Made by a program: the position numbers and the translations under genes
The notes under the pieces: model-generated
The model's database searches: none
What the model was told of the DNA's origin: nothing
The model's input: only the letters and a program-made list of their open reading frames with translations
Shown here: in pieces, positions 9,272 through 18,093 of the stretch
How the letters are laid out: each line of letters opens with the position of its first letter
Position numbering within the stretch: the first letter of the stretch is position 1
NCBI RefSeq assembly: GCF_018224885.1
Contig: NZ_JAGTXB010000002.1
Span: 372,001-436,000, forward strand
Direction of reading: 5' to 3'
Source of the DNA: Chitinophaga hostae
GTDB taxonomy: Bacteria > Bacteroidota > Bacteroidia > Chitinophagales > Chitinophagaceae
Length of the DNA: 64,000 nt

Positions 9272-9850
9272 ATGATTTTGCCAATTGTAGCTTACGGGCA
9301 CCCGGTTTTGAGGAAAGTAGCAGAAGATATTACACCTGAATATCCCAATCTGAAGGAATTAATTGCCAATATGTGGGAAACCATGTATGGCTCCAGTGGC
9401 GTGGGCATTGCAGCTCCCCAGGTCAATAAAGCCATCCGCCTCTTCGTGATAGATAGCGAACAGATTATTCATAACCTGGAAGAAGACGAGAAGGACGACT
9501 ACCCTGGCGATGAAGGCGTAAAAGGCGTGTTCATCAATGCACATATCGTGGAAACCGGTGGTAAGGACTGGGCATACAACGAAGGCTGTTTAAGTATACC
9601 AAAGATAAGGGAAGATGTAAACCGCGCTGAAACCGTTACCCTGAGCTATGTTGATGAAAACTTTACGCCACATGAGAGAACTTTTACAGGTGTAACGGCA
9701 AGGGTAATCCTGCATGAATATGATCATATTGACGGCGTATTGTTTATTGATCACCTCAAACCATTAAAACGCAGAATGCTGAAAAGCAAGCTGGATGATA
9801 TCACAAAAGGCAAAATCAGAGTGGATTATAAAATGACTTTCCCTAAATAG
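9272..9850 (+). CDS. def: Peptide deformylase
   Basis: A metalloenzyme that removes the formyl group from nascent protein N-termini. All three family motifs are present in the 192-residue protein: GVGIAAPQ at residues 43-50, EGCLS near 104 (metal Cys) and HEYDH near 148 (two metal His and the catalytic Glu). I chose ATG 9272; a TTG two codons upstream is also in frame. A TATCTTCG box at 9241-9248 is a plausible -7 element. The insertion EEDEKDDYPGDEGVKG in the middle is typical of Bacteroidota deformylases. Confidence 0.96.
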   Translation: MILPIVAYGHPVLRKVAEDITPEYPNLKELIANMWETMYGSSGVGIAAPQVNKAIRLFVIDSEQIIHNLEEDEKDDYPGDEGVKGVFINAHIVETGGKDWAYNEGCLSIPKIREDVNRAETVTLSYVDENFTPHERTFTGVTARVILHEYDHIDGVLFIDHLKPLKRRMLKSKLDDITKGKIRVDYKMTFPK

Positions 9851-9921
9851 GAAATAATTTTGTAATGTAAAGAAAACCCGTTATTTTGGTATCATAAAGT
9901 ATAACCTCCATATCCTCAAAC

Positions 9922-10473
9922 TTGGGAGCGACCTTAACATACACTGAAGTTGAATTGATTCAGGGCCTTTTGGCCAGGGATGAAAAAATATTTACTTATT
10001 TGTATGACCACTATTCACCCGCGTTATATGGGGTAGCCCTCAAAGTAGTAGGAGAGGAAGCAGCAGCAGGAGACGTACTGCAGGAAGTTTTTGTAAAAAT
10101 CTGGCGTAATATAGATCGTTATGATGCCTCAAAAGGACGTTTATTCACCTGGATGTTGAATATAACGCGCAATACAGCTATCGATAGTCTCCGCTCAAAA
10201 AATCACAAACTGGAACAACGGGTACAGGATGTAAACAGCGTGGCGCTGATGTATGAACCGCAATTGGCGGTACATTTGTCGGTAGATCACCTCGGGCTGA
10301 CCAAGGTCATCGAAAAATTACAGAAAGATCAACGCATTATTATAGACATGGCTTACTTCAAGGGACATACCCAGGAAGAAATAGCCAAGTCCCTTGAAAT
10401 ACCATTGGGTACCGTGAAAACGCGTATGCGCAATGCTATTATACAATTAAGAACGCTTTTAAAACAAGTGTAA
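9922..10473 (+). CDS. ECF sigma factor, first of a tandem pair
   Basis: An extracytoplasmic-function sigma-70 factor of 183 residues. Region 2 contains LYDHYSPALYGVALKVV, DVLQEVFVKIWRNIDRY and the -10 reading segment RLFTWMLNITRNTAIDSLRS; region 4 has the helix-turn-helix HTQEEIAKSLEIPLGTVKTRM. It resembles the SigK-like group paired with RskA anti-sigma factors. No early ATG exists in frame, so TTG 9922 is the best start. The anti-sigma gene starts 12 bases after the stop. A second, closely related sigma/anti-sigma pair follows at 11589. Confidence 0.9.
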   Translation: MGATLTYTEVELIQGLLARDEKIFTYLYDHYSPALYGVALKVVGEEAAAGDVLQEVFVKIWRNIDRYDASKGRLFTWMLNITRNTAIDSLRSKNHKLEQRVQDVNSVALMYEPQLAVHLSVDHLGLTKVIEKLQKDQRIIIDMAYFKGHTQEEIAKSLEIPLGTVKTRMRNAIIQLRTLLKQV

Positions 10474-10485
10474 TTTTAGGAAATA

Positions 10486-11388
10486 GTGGATGTACAACGC
10501 TACATATCATCCGGAATTCTTGAAAGCTACGTATTCGGTATGTTGCCGGAGTCGGAGCAGAGTGACGTAGAAACAGCTGTGCTACAATATCCCGACGTGA
10601 AAGCTGCGGTTGACTCCTTACAGCTCGACAAGGAAAGGTTTGTACAACTTTATGCTGTTCCGCCTCCATCAGGAATCAGGGAACGCCTGGTAGAAATTAT
10701 TCGCCAGGAAAATACGGAAGAAGGCAATGACCTGCTGCCGGAGGAATTGCGCCTGCCCGTTGCCCGAAAAACACCTGTAAAAAAAGTAACTGAGGTCCAG
10801 ACACTGGTTAAACATTTACCTGCCAACAGGAAATCGTCTGACCGTATCTGGAAAATCGCTACTGCTGCTATCGTTTTATTACTGCTGGGCAGCGTGTTCA
10901 TGAACTTCTTTTTCTTCCAAAAATCTACAGACTACAAAAGCCGGTATAAATCATTAATAGCCACCAAACAAAAACTGGAGGCCGATAAAGAGCAACAGGC
11001 ATTAACCAGTTTAAAGCAAGCCAGTCCCATTGCAGCAGATCCGGACCCATTGAGCAATCCTGACTTTAAATGGACCCGGATACAAGGTGGTGGCACTTAT
11101 GCCGGTAAATCGGTATCCGTGGGATGGAATGCACGCACACAGGCTGTTTACCTGCAGGCGCAGCTAATGCCGCAACCTCCCGCCGGTAAACAGTTCCAGC
11201 TCTGGGCAATCGTCAATAAAAAACTGGTAGATGCCGGCGTATTTAATACCGGCGCCGAAGTTTCCGAACAATTACAACAAATGAAAGCCGTTGCAGTAGC
11301 CCAGGGTTTTGCGGTTACACTTGAAAGAAAAGGCGGTAGCCAGGAACCATCGATGGACCAGGTATGTATGTCAGCCAAAGTGCAGTAA
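10486..11388 (+). CDS. RskA-type anti-sigma factor, first of a tandem pair
   Basis: A membrane anti-sigma factor of 300 residues that should hold the preceding sigma factor inactive. The N-terminal cytoplasmic part (about 1-120) starts ISSGILESYVFGMLPESEQ, as in anti-sigma helical domains. One membrane helix lies near 128-145 (AAIVLLLLGSVFMNFFFF). The extracytoplasmic part is the anti-sigma-K C-terminal domain, with KQFQLWAIVNKKLVDAGVF and FAVTLERKGGSQEPS. The start is GTG 10486. The signal it senses is unknown. Confidence 0.88.
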   Translation: MDVQRYISSGILESYVFGMLPESEQSDVETAVLQYPDVKAAVDSLQLDKERFVQLYAVPPPSGIRERLVEIIRQENTEEGNDLLPEELRLPVARKTPVKKVTEVQTLVKHLPANRKSSDRIWKIATAAIVLLLLGSVFMNFFFFQKSTDYKSRYKSLIATKQKLEADKEQQALTSLKQASPIAADPDPLSNPDFKWTRIQGGGTYAGKSVSVGWNARTQAVYLQAQLMPQPPAGKQFQLWAIVNKKLVDAGVFNTGAEVSEQLQQMKAVAVAQGFAVTLERKGGSQEPSMDQVCMSAKVQ

Positions 11389-11588
11389 GAGATCATTTGA
11401 GCATCTGCCGATTGTCAGGAATCAGTATATGCTTGTATTAAATAAGCCCCTGATTATTTATTTTCAGCCACCATACAACTGTTGAGAAATATCCGTGAAG
11501 ACTGAAGTCATGATGTCCATGTACCGTTAGATTGTGCACTGAAAACCGTTTTCAATTCAAACACTGACTAAACTATATCCAATCTGTT

Positions 11589-12137
11589 TTGGAATACGCT
11601 CCAACATATACAGAAGATGAGCTGGTGCAAGGCCTGAAAGCCCGCGACCAGAAGGTTTTCAGCTATTTATATGATCAGTATTCACCGGCATTATACGGAG
11701 TGATCGTAAAAGTACTGAACGACAACTCTTCTGCGGGAGACGTGTTACAGGAAGTATTTCTAAAGATCTGGCGCCACCTGGACAAATACGATCCGGAAAA
11801 AGGACGGCTTTTTACCTGGATGCTGAATATTGCACGTAACACTGCCATCGATATTCTTCGCTCCAAATCCCATAAGCTGGAACAAAAAATCCAAAATATT
11901 ATAGACGACGTACATGCTGTTAACGGCCCGCTGGCTGTTCACCCATCTACCGACTACATAGGATTTTCCCGTATACTGGAGAAGCTGACAAAGGAGCAGC
12001 GTACCCTGATAGATCTGGCATATTATAAAGGTTGTACCCAGGAAGAAATTTCCAGGGTACTGGAGATTCCTTTGGGCACCGTGAAAACAAGAATGCGTAA
12101 CGCTATCAGTCAATTGAGAAACATTATAAACAAGTAA
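11589..12137 (+). CDS. ECF sigma factor, second of a tandem pair
   Basis: A paralogue of the sigma factor at 9922, with 182 residues and the same plan: LYDQYSPALYGVIVKVL, DVLQEVFLKIWRHLDKY, RLFTWMLNIARNTAIDILRS and the region 4 motif CTQEEISRVLEIPLGTVKTRM. It also begins with TTG (11589). The two proteins differ mostly in the linker between regions 2 and 4. About 200 bases separate it from the previous anti-sigma gene, so it probably has its own promoter, although I see no clear TAnnTTTG box. A local duplication is the simplest origin. Confidence 0.9.
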   Translation: MEYAPTYTEDELVQGLKARDQKVFSYLYDQYSPALYGVIVKVLNDNSSAGDVLQEVFLKIWRHLDKYDPEKGRLFTWMLNIARNTAIDILRSKSHKLEQKIQNIIDDVHAVNGPLAVHPSTDYIGFSRILEKLTKEQRTLIDLAYYKGCTQEEISRVLEIPLGTVKTRMRNAISQLRNIINK

Positions 12138-12152
12138 ATATTTTTAGTAATA

Positions 12153-13001
12153 GTGGACCCTCAACATTTCATATCGTCCGGAATTATTGAGCTATACATG
12201 GCAGGCATCGCTACCGATGAAGAGGTAGGGGAGCTGGAAACCGCCATGGCGCAATACCCGGCTGTGGCCGCGCAGGTAGAAGCCTACCGCCGCAGTATGG
12301 AAACCTATGTGACCATGCAGGGTATAGATCCGCAACCGGATATCAAAGCAAGTTTATTCTCTCAAATCAATAATGAACCAAACCTGCAGGAGGGTGTGCC
12401 TGTGCCCGACGAAGACCTGCAACAACCAAAAGTAGTATCCATGCAAGAAACTAAAAGTCCATCCTGGAAATGGATTGCCGCCGCCGCCGCCGTGTTGCTG
12501 GTCGGCAGTCTCATTCTCAATTACGTGTTCTTTAACCGGTACAAGGAATTCAGAGAGTACAAAGACAAATACCAGTCTTTACTCGTATCTCAGAACTCCA
12601 TTTTGTCAAAGAGCAATCTTTACAAAACCCGCTTAGAACAAATGCAGGAATCTATGGAAATCATCCAGGATCCTAAAGTATTGAAAGTGCCGATGCCAGG
12701 TACCAAAGCGTTCCCTGAAGCATTAGCCACCGTATTCTGGAACCCGTCAAGCCAGCAGGTGTATCTGAAAGTTAATAAACTGCCAGAACCAACCGCTGAC
12801 AAACAGTATCAACTCTGGGCTATCGTAGATGGCAAACCAGTTGATATGGGCGTGTTCGAAATGGGTGACACGGCCAGCCTCCTCCAGAAAATGAAGGTAA
12901 CCGGCAAAGCACAAATGTTTGCCATTACCCTGGAGAAAAAAGGTGGTGCCCTGGCGCCAACTATGGAACAAATGTATGTGGCCGGGAAAATCCCTGGTTG
13001 A
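12153..13001 (+). CDS. RskA-type anti-sigma factor, second of a tandem pair
   Basis: A paralogue of the anti-sigma factor at 10486, 282 residues, starting with GTG 12153, 15 bases after the sigma stop. It has the cytoplasmic domain FISSGIIELYMAGIATDEE, a membrane helix near residues 108-125 (IAAAAAVLLVGSLILNYVFF), a short coiled region, and the anti-sigma-K domain with KQYQLWAIVDGKPVDMGVF and FAITLEKKGGALAPTMEQM. The gene order and start codons copy the first module exactly. Confidence 0.88.
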   Translation: MDPQHFISSGIIELYMAGIATDEEVGELETAMAQYPAVAAQVEAYRRSMETYVTMQGIDPQPDIKASLFSQINNEPNLQEGVPVPDEDLQQPKVVSMQETKSPSWKWIAAAAAVLLVGSLILNYVFFNRYKEFREYKDKYQSLLVSQNSILSKSNLYKTRLEQMQESMEIIQDPKVLKVPMPGTKAFPEALATVFWNPSSQQVYLKVNKLPEPTADKQYQLWAIVDGKPVDMGVFEMGDTASLLQKMKVTGKAQMFAITLEKKGGALAPTMEQMYVAGKIPG

Positions 13002-13008
13002 TTTTTGA

Positions 13009-13140
13009 AGGGCTGAAGGCCTAAAGCCTAAAGCAAAAAGCCATTGTAGCGAAGATTTAAGCGGTATTATAGAAAGTATAACCGCTTTTATCTCCGCTAC
13101 AATGGCTTTTTGCTTTTTGCTTTCCGCTTTCTGCTTTTTC
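13009..13140. repeat. Heptad-arm palindromic element
   Basis: The left arm of 7-nt units (GCCTAAA, GCCTAAA, GCAAAAA, GCCATTG) is mirrored on the right. The inner stem has GTAGCGAAGAT on the left and ATCTCCGCTAC on the right, then GCGGT/ACCGC towards the loop. It lies 8 bases after the anti-sigma stop codon. Confidence 0.82.
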
Positions 13141-13154
13141 CTTAAATTGCAGCC

Positions 13155-14105
13155 ATGTCACATGTATGGAAAAGTATAGCCGGAACCGTAGTGCTCTGCC
13201 TGTTACAGTACTGTCAGCTATCAGCCCAGGACACAGCCCGCTATAGAGGAATGACGGTTAACCTGGATGAAGTTATTGTTGCTGCAAAACGTATAGGCTT
13301 CGACGTTAATAGTTTCATAAAACTGGTGGAAGATGACACCACCTTTTACCGCGCATTTAAAAATCTGCATATCGTTGGGTTTGATGCCGTCAATGATATA
13401 CAGATTCTCGATAAGAAAGCCGCTGTACAGGCCTCGCTTTTTAATAAGACCCACCAGGACGTTAAGGGAAGATGCAGAACCATGCAGGTGTCTGATGAAA
13501 AAGTAACCGGCGATTTTTATACCCGCAAAGGCAATTATAACTATTATACCGCAGAATTATACGCCAACCTGTTCTTTACCAAAGGCACCGTTTGCGTTGA
13601 TGAATCCGGCGAATCTCCGGAACGCTCCAATGGCAGCCTGGCCCGGCATAAAGCTCAATTGAAACAACTGATCTTCAACCCCGGAAAACCTATTCGCGGC
13701 GTACCCATCGTAGGCCAGAAAGTAGCCATCTTTAACAGTGAAGTGATGCGCTTTTACGACTTCTCCATTACCGCACAAAATTATGTGGATGGAACCCCCT
13801 GCTATGTGTTTACCGCCAAAACCAAACCAGGACTGAATCGTATCGACCGCGCCGATGTGGTGATCGATGAACTGATCACCTGGTTTAATAAAGATAACTT
13901 CGAAATAGTAGGTCGTAAATACGACCTCTCCTATAAAACAATGTTGTTCGACTTTAACGTAAAGATGAACGTACAGATGACACGGTTCAACGATCTGCTC
14001 ATACCTTCGCTGGTTACCTACAACGGTACCTGGAACGTTCCTTTCAAGAAAAGGGAAACAGCCATTTTTGTGGCAAAGTTCCTCAACTTTACAGCGGCAC
14101 AGTAA
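13155..14105 (+). CDS. Secreted protein of unknown function
   Basis: I do not recognise this 316-residue protein. It has an N-terminal signal peptide (VVLCLLQYCQLSAQ, cleavage near residue 24), then a region NLDEVIVAAKRIGFDVNSFIKLVEDDTTFYRAFKNL. The rest looks beta-rich and contains FYDFSITAQNYVDGTPCYVFTAK, which recalls outer-membrane lipoprotein-sorting-like beta folds that read out lipids. It stands alone between a heptad repeat and a strong terminator, directly downstream of the sigma/anti-sigma pairs, so an envelope role under one of these sigma factors is possible but unproven. Confidence 0.75.
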   Translation: MSHVWKSIAGTVVLCLLQYCQLSAQDTARYRGMTVNLDEVIVAAKRIGFDVNSFIKLVEDDTTFYRAFKNLHIVGFDAVNDIQILDKKAAVQASLFNKTHQDVKGRCRTMQVSDEKVTGDFYTRKGNYNYYTAELYANLFFTKGTVCVDESGESPERSNGSLARHKAQLKQLIFNPGKPIRGVPIVGQKVAIFNSEVMRFYDFSITAQNYVDGTPCYVFTAKTKPGLNRIDRADVVIDELITWFNKDNFEIVGRKYDLSYKTMLFDFNVKMNVQMTRFNDLLIPSLVTYNGTWNVPFKKRETAIFVAKFLNFTAAQ

Positions 14106-14118
14106 TTCAGCAGCCAAT

Positions 14119-14164
14119 AAAAAAAGCAGGCCGGCATCCACCTGGATGCCGGCCTGCTTTTTTT
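14119..14164. terminator. Strong bidirectional terminator
   Basis: A perfect 15-bp GC-rich stem (14126-14140 with 14143-14157) with a 2-base loop is flanked by an A-tract and a T-tract. It sits between two convergent genes. Confidence 0.94.
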
Positions 14165-14174
14165 ATTGGAAATA

Positions 14175-15851
14175 TTAATTGATCAGTGTTACTGTTCCGG
14201 TTTTATGCACCGGTAACCTGGTATTTACTTCCTTGTAATCCACTATCCATACGTAGGTAGCCACATCCGCCGTTTTACCGTTTACCCGCCCGGTCCAGCC
14301 TACCTGCGGATCCGTGGTATAAAAAATACGCTCCCCCCAACGGTTATAGATGCTGATGGAATAATCGTATATGGGACAACGGTATACCGGCCGGAAATAA
14401 TCGTTTCGCCCGTCGCCATTGGGCGTAAAGGCTGTAGGCAGAAATAACTGGCAGGCACAGTCATGATACTGCACCACTACAGAATCTGCTGTTTTACCAC
14501 AACTGTTGTAAGCTACAATGGCATATAATCCGGGCCTGGTTACAGTATACATCGGTGTGCTGGTGCTGTCCTGCCACTTATAAATACCTCCGCCGGCACC
14601 TGTGGCACGCAGCTGGTATACCTCATTTCTGCACAGCAGTGTATCTGGCCCCAGGTTTACCCGCAGGGTATCTTCAAACGATACGGCAATACTGTCGTCC
14701 GATTCACAACGGCCTATCTGCGCATGCACATAGTAGTAACCAGGTTTGGTAACATAATAGGTCGCCTGGTCAGATCCATCCTGCCAGCGGTAGAGGCCAT
14801 TACCAAAATCGGCCGTGAGTACGAGGAAATTGCCTTTACAAATGGTGGTATCATTTCCCAGATCCAGTTTCTTTAACCGGTTATAGTTGATGAAAATGGT
14901 ATCTACCACACTGCAGATATGATTAATTTCTACCAACGCCCACAGGTTGGTGGTGGAGTTGATCGTTACTGCCGGCGTAACTGCGCCGGTACTCCATTCC
15001 CACCTGGTGGCTTCCGGAATGTTGGGCGCTACCCGGATCGATTCACCCGGGCAAAGCAGGGTATCAGGCCCCAGTGAAAACGGATAGGGGGCGCCGGTGA
15101 AGGTAATAGTGATATCGTCCGACATCTGCGGACAGCCTTTCGGAAACACATCTACATGATAAGTGCCGGATGTGGTAACATCCTGCGTTGGCTCGGTATT
15201 TCCCGTGTTCCAGAGATAAGTACAGTTCTGCGCCGTGGCATCGAGGGCAATATGTTCCCCGGTACATAAAATAAGATCTTTACCCAGGTCAATAACAGGA
15301 ATGGGTGTGTAAAAAATATTTACGGAATCAGGATTCGGACATCCGTTGATCTTTACTTTATAGGTAGCGGAAGTATCTACCAGTATGCTGCTGCCGGTGG
15401 AGCTGTCCTGCCACAGGTAGGTGGCGCCGGGTATCACGGGGGCGTTCAGCGTCATGGTAGCGCCCTCGCATAATGTAATGTCCTGCGGACCCAGGTCAAA
15501 AATAACAGGTGTAACAATGGTGATGGACTGTATAGTGGTGTCAGCAACACCATTGCGCCAGGCTATCAGCGTGTCGGCATAGGTACCGGTATTTTGGTAG
15601 ATGTGAAAGGCGCCGCGTATGCTTTTGGACGAATCTTTGTCAGCCGACAACGGATCGCCGAAAATCCATTTTACAGAATCAATACCCATAGGAGCAAGAA
15701 TCTGGAAAAAAGAGCTGTCGTTCACACAGGTAGAAGATACAGTGAATGGCGTTTTGCCTTGTGCGGCAACATCGTTGCCAAGGAGGCAGTTTACCAGTAA
15801 AACCGGTATCAGATATAGGAGTCGAAGGGATTTTGGCATTTGGCTTCTCAT
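14175..15851 (-). CDS. Secreted PKD/Ig-like repeat protein with CHU_C type IX sorting domain
   Basis: A 558-residue surface or secreted protein. After a signal peptide (ending VAAQ near residue 31) comes a PKD-like region (VKWIFGDPLSADKDSSKS), then five repeats that begin LGPQDITLCEGATMTL, LGKDLILCTGEHIAL and similar, each with a YLW- or YRW-type core and two Cys. The last 90 residues are the gliding-associated C-terminal domain: FLPTAFTPNGDGRNDYF, YDYSISIYNRWGERIF and ATYVWIVDYKE, which directs export by the type IX system. The cargo is probably an adhesin-like matrix protein; no catalytic domain is seen. Confidence 0.88.
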   Translation of the reverse strand: MRSQMPKSLRLLYLIPVLLVNCLLGNDVAAQGKTPFTVSSTCVNDSSFFQILAPMGIDSVKWIFGDPLSADKDSSKSIRGAFHIYQNTGTYADTLIAWRNGVADTTIQSITIVTPVIFDLGPQDITLCEGATMTLNAPVIPGATYLWQDSSTGSSILVDTSATYKVKINGCPNPDSVNIFYTPIPVIDLGKDLILCTGEHIALDATAQNCTYLWNTGNTEPTQDVTTSGTYHVDVFPKGCPQMSDDITITFTGAPYPFSLGPDTLLCPGESIRVAPNIPEATRWEWSTGAVTPAVTINSTTNLWALVEINHICSVVDTIFINYNRLKKLDLGNDTTICKGNFLVLTADFGNGLYRWQDGSDQATYYVTKPGYYYVHAQIGRCESDDSIAVSFEDTLRVNLGPDTLLCRNEVYQLRATGAGGGIYKWQDSTSTPMYTVTRPGLYAIVAYNSCGKTADSVVVQYHDCACQLFLPTAFTPNGDGRNDYFRPVYRCPIYDYSISIYNRWGERIFYTTDPQVGWTGRVNGKTADVATYVWIVDYKEVNTRLPVHKTGTVTLIN

Positions 15852-15905
15852 GCAATGACATGGTAATTGCTGCTAAGATAACCTAAAGTATGTAGAATAT
15901 TTACA

Positions 15906-16002
15906 CTATGACTAATTTGATTATTAAACTATGATTAATTTGATAATCAGGATCATCATAATGATCAAACTAATCATAGTTTAATAATCAAATTAATCAC
16001 AG
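15906..16002. repeat. 39-bp-arm palindrome at the rluD 3' end
   Basis: The arms 15906-15944 and 15964-16002 match at 36 of 39 positions around a 19-base loop. GATTAATTTGAT-type units recur in the arms, like the 9-nt-period family. The right arm contains the rluD stop codon and the last codon. Confidence 0.85.
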
Positions 16003-17073
16003 TCCTTCATCATCTTTCAGCGGTCTTGCTGAAATATATCGCTTCCACTTTTCCAAAACGCCGGTAAAATCAGCAGGCAGGGCGCTTTCAAAATACATTT
16101 GTTTACGGGTGGTAGGGTGTATGAAGCCCAGTTGCTGCGCATGCAGCGCGTGACGGGGCATGATATCAAAACAGTTTTCCACAAATTGTTTGTATTTGGT
16201 ATACACGGTTCCCTTTACAATGCGGTTACCGCCATAAGTTTCATCGTTAAAAAGCGAATGGCCGATATGCTGCATATGTACGCGGATCTGATGCGTACGC
16301 CCGGTTTCCAGCCGGCATTCAACCATGGTAACATAGTTAAAGCGTTCCAGTACACGGTAATGCGTAATGGCTTCTTTCCCATGTTCTCCATCCGGATAGG
16401 CGTCCATAATTTTACGTAACCGCTGGTGACGGCCTACGTGGGCAACTACCGTTCCTTCGTCTTCTTCAAAATCACCCCATACCAGCGCAATGTAACGGCG
16501 ATGTACGGTGTGGTCAAAAAACTGTTTGGCCAGGTCATTCATCGCTTTGGGCGATTTGGCAATAACCAGCAACCCGCTGGTATTTTTATCGATACGGTGT
16601 ACCAGTCCAAATCGCGGAATTTCCGGTTCCGTGACCTGGGTTTTATCGCCCAGGTACCACGACAATCCGTTTACCAATGTGCCATCGCGGTTACCGCAGC
16701 CGGGATGTACTACCAGGCCGGCAGGTTTATCGATGACCATGATATCCTCATCTTCAAATACAATATTCAGTGGTAGCTCTTGTGGAATAATGTCGGTATT
16801 CTCCGGGTTCCGGTTAGAAAACACAACGATCCTGTCCAGCGGCCTGATCTTGTAATTGGCTTTAACGGGCTTATCGTTTACCAATACCATCTCACCATCC
16901 AGGGCTTGTTGTATCTTATTGCGGGTGGCGCCTTCTATGCGGTTAGTGAGGAATTTATCAATACGGATCGGCTCCTGACCTTTGTCCACCACCATATTAA
17001 TTTTCTCGTATAGTTCCTCGCTGCCATCACCGTTATCCAGCTCATCTTCCAGTTCCAGCAATTCTTCAGCCAT
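15997..17073 (-). CDS. rluD: 23S rRNA pseudouridine synthase, RluD type
   Basis: Converts uridines to pseudouridine in large-subunit rRNA. The 358-residue protein has an N-terminal S4 RNA-binding domain (IRIDKFLTNRIEGATRNKIQQALDGEMVLVND) and a catalytic domain with HRIDKNTSGLLVIAKS, where the Asp is the nucleophile, and GRTHQIRVHMQHIGH. The start ATG 17073 (MAEELLELEDE) is chosen over a TTG six codons upstream because the -7 box TACCTTTG lies at 17089-17096. The stop codon TGA is part of the palindrome at 15906-16002. The family often acts on 23S positions 1911/1915/1917, but the target is inferred. Confidence 0.94.
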   Translation of the reverse strand: MAEELLELEDELDNGDGSEELYEKINMVVDKGQEPIRIDKFLTNRIEGATRNKIQQALDGEMVLVNDKPVKANYKIRPLDRIVVFSNRNPENTDIIPQELPLNIVFEDEDIMVIDKPAGLVVHPGCGNRDGTLVNGLSWYLGDKTQVTEPEIPRFGLVHRIDKNTSGLLVIAKSPKAMNDLAKQFFDHTVHRRYIALVWGDFEEDEGTVVAHVGRHQRLRKIMDAYPDGEHGKEAITHYRVLERFNYVTMVECRLETGRTHQIRVHMQHIGHSLFNDETYGGNRIVKGTVYTKYKQFVENCFDIMPRHALHAQQLGFIHPTTRKQMYFESALPADFTGVLEKWKRYISARPLKDDEGL

Positions 17074-17088
17074 CAATATAATTTTTTG

Positions 17089-17165
17089 CAAAGGTAAAGT
17101 TTAGTTGGCAGTTTAGCGGCCATCTGCGCAAATGTTCCGTATCACGGCGATTTGGCGTACCTTTG
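17089..17165. promoter_or_regulatory. Divergent rluD/lipB promoter region
   Basis: TACCTTTG occurs on the minus strand at 17089-17096 (16 bases from the rluD ATG) and on the plus strand at 17158-17165 (26 bases from the lipB ATG). No clean -33 TTG was found at the ideal spacing for lipB. Confidence 0.55.
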
Positions 17166-17191
17166 CGCAGCTGAAAAGACCAACATTGACC

Positions 17192-17896
17192 ATGGAAAAA
17201 GTAAAGCAACAGATTGTCGTAAAAGACCTCGGGGTGATAGATTACCAGGCAGCCTGGGATTACCAGGAACAGTTGTTGAAGGAAAATGTGCAGTTGAAGT
17301 CCCGGGCGGCCGATCAGTTGCCCAAACCCACTACCAATTACCTCCTGTTTTGTGAACATCCGCCGGTATATACCATTGGTAAAAGCGGGCATATGGAAAA
17401 CCTGCTGATCTCTGAAAAAGAGCTGCAGGAGCAGGGGATAGGCTTTGTTCCAACCAATCGCGGAGGCGATATTACCTTTCATGGTCCCGGTCAGGTAGTC
17501 GGTTATCCGATTATGGATCTCGAAAATTTCTTTACTGATATTGGTAAATACCTGCGCTTCCTGGAAGAAGTGATCATTCTTACCCTCGCAGATTATGGCG
17601 TAACCGGCGATCGCTCCAAGGGAGAAACAGGTGTATGGCTCGATCCGCACGATAAAGAAAAAGCGCGTAAAATATGCGCCATGGGGGTGCGCTGCAGCCG
17701 CTGGGTAACCATGCACGGCTTCGCCCTGAATGTAAACACCCTCATGGATTACTTCAACAATATCGTTGCCTGCGGCATCGCCGATAAAAAAGTGGCTTCA
17801 CTGGATCAGGAACTAAACCGCCAGGTAAGTATGGAAGAAGTGAAAGCCAGGCTGACTAAGCATTTTGGAGAGGTGTTTGGCGCAGAGATGATTTAA
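17192..17896 (+). CDS. lipB: Octanoyl-[acyl carrier protein]-protein octanoyltransferase LipB
   Basis: Transfers octanoate from ACP to lipoyl domains, the first step of lipoate synthesis. The 234-residue protein has the signature NRGGDITFHGPGQVVGYPI near residue 90. The catalytic Lys lies in ARKICAMGVR near 159, and the catalytic Cys in NIVACGIADKK near 193. The frame is open further upstream, but ATG 17192 fits the family N-terminus and the TACCTTTG box upstream. The TAA stop is one base before a 196-bp palindromic element. GcvP, whose pathway uses a lipoylated protein, is elsewhere in this window (57123). Confidence 0.96.
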   Translation: MEKVKQQIVVKDLGVIDYQAAWDYQEQLLKENVQLKSRAADQLPKPTTNYLLFCEHPPVYTIGKSGHMENLLISEKELQEQGIGFVPTNRGGDITFHGPGQVVGYPIMDLENFFTDIGKYLRFLEEVIILTLADYGVTGDRSKGETGVWLDPHDKEKARKICAMGVRCSRWVTMHGFALNVNTLMDYFNNIVACGIADKKVASLDQELNRQVSMEEVKARLTKHFGEVFGAEMI

Positions 17897-17897
17897 T

Positions 17898-18093
17898 GCG
17901 GATTTTTTCTTGCCCAGGATTAGACTGATTTTGATGATTAACAGGATTTTTTCCTGTATGATTAAAAAGAGATTAGGGGAGATATAAGTGTATTTTACTT
18001 ATATCTCCCCTAATCTCTTTTATCTCAATATCAAAAAAATAAAATCTTGTTAATCATCAAAATCAGTCTAATCCTGGGCAAGAAAAAATCCGC
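17898..18093. repeat. Long GATT-period palindrome, copy H1
   Basis: A 196-bp hairpin. The outer arms of about 53 bases (GCGGATTTTTTCTTGCCCAGG and onward) differ at one position only. GATT recurs every 9 bases in the arm. The tip stem is GGGGAGATATAAGT with ACTTATATCTCCCC. It exactly fills the gap between the convergent lipB gene and the 18094 gene. Confidence 0.92.
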
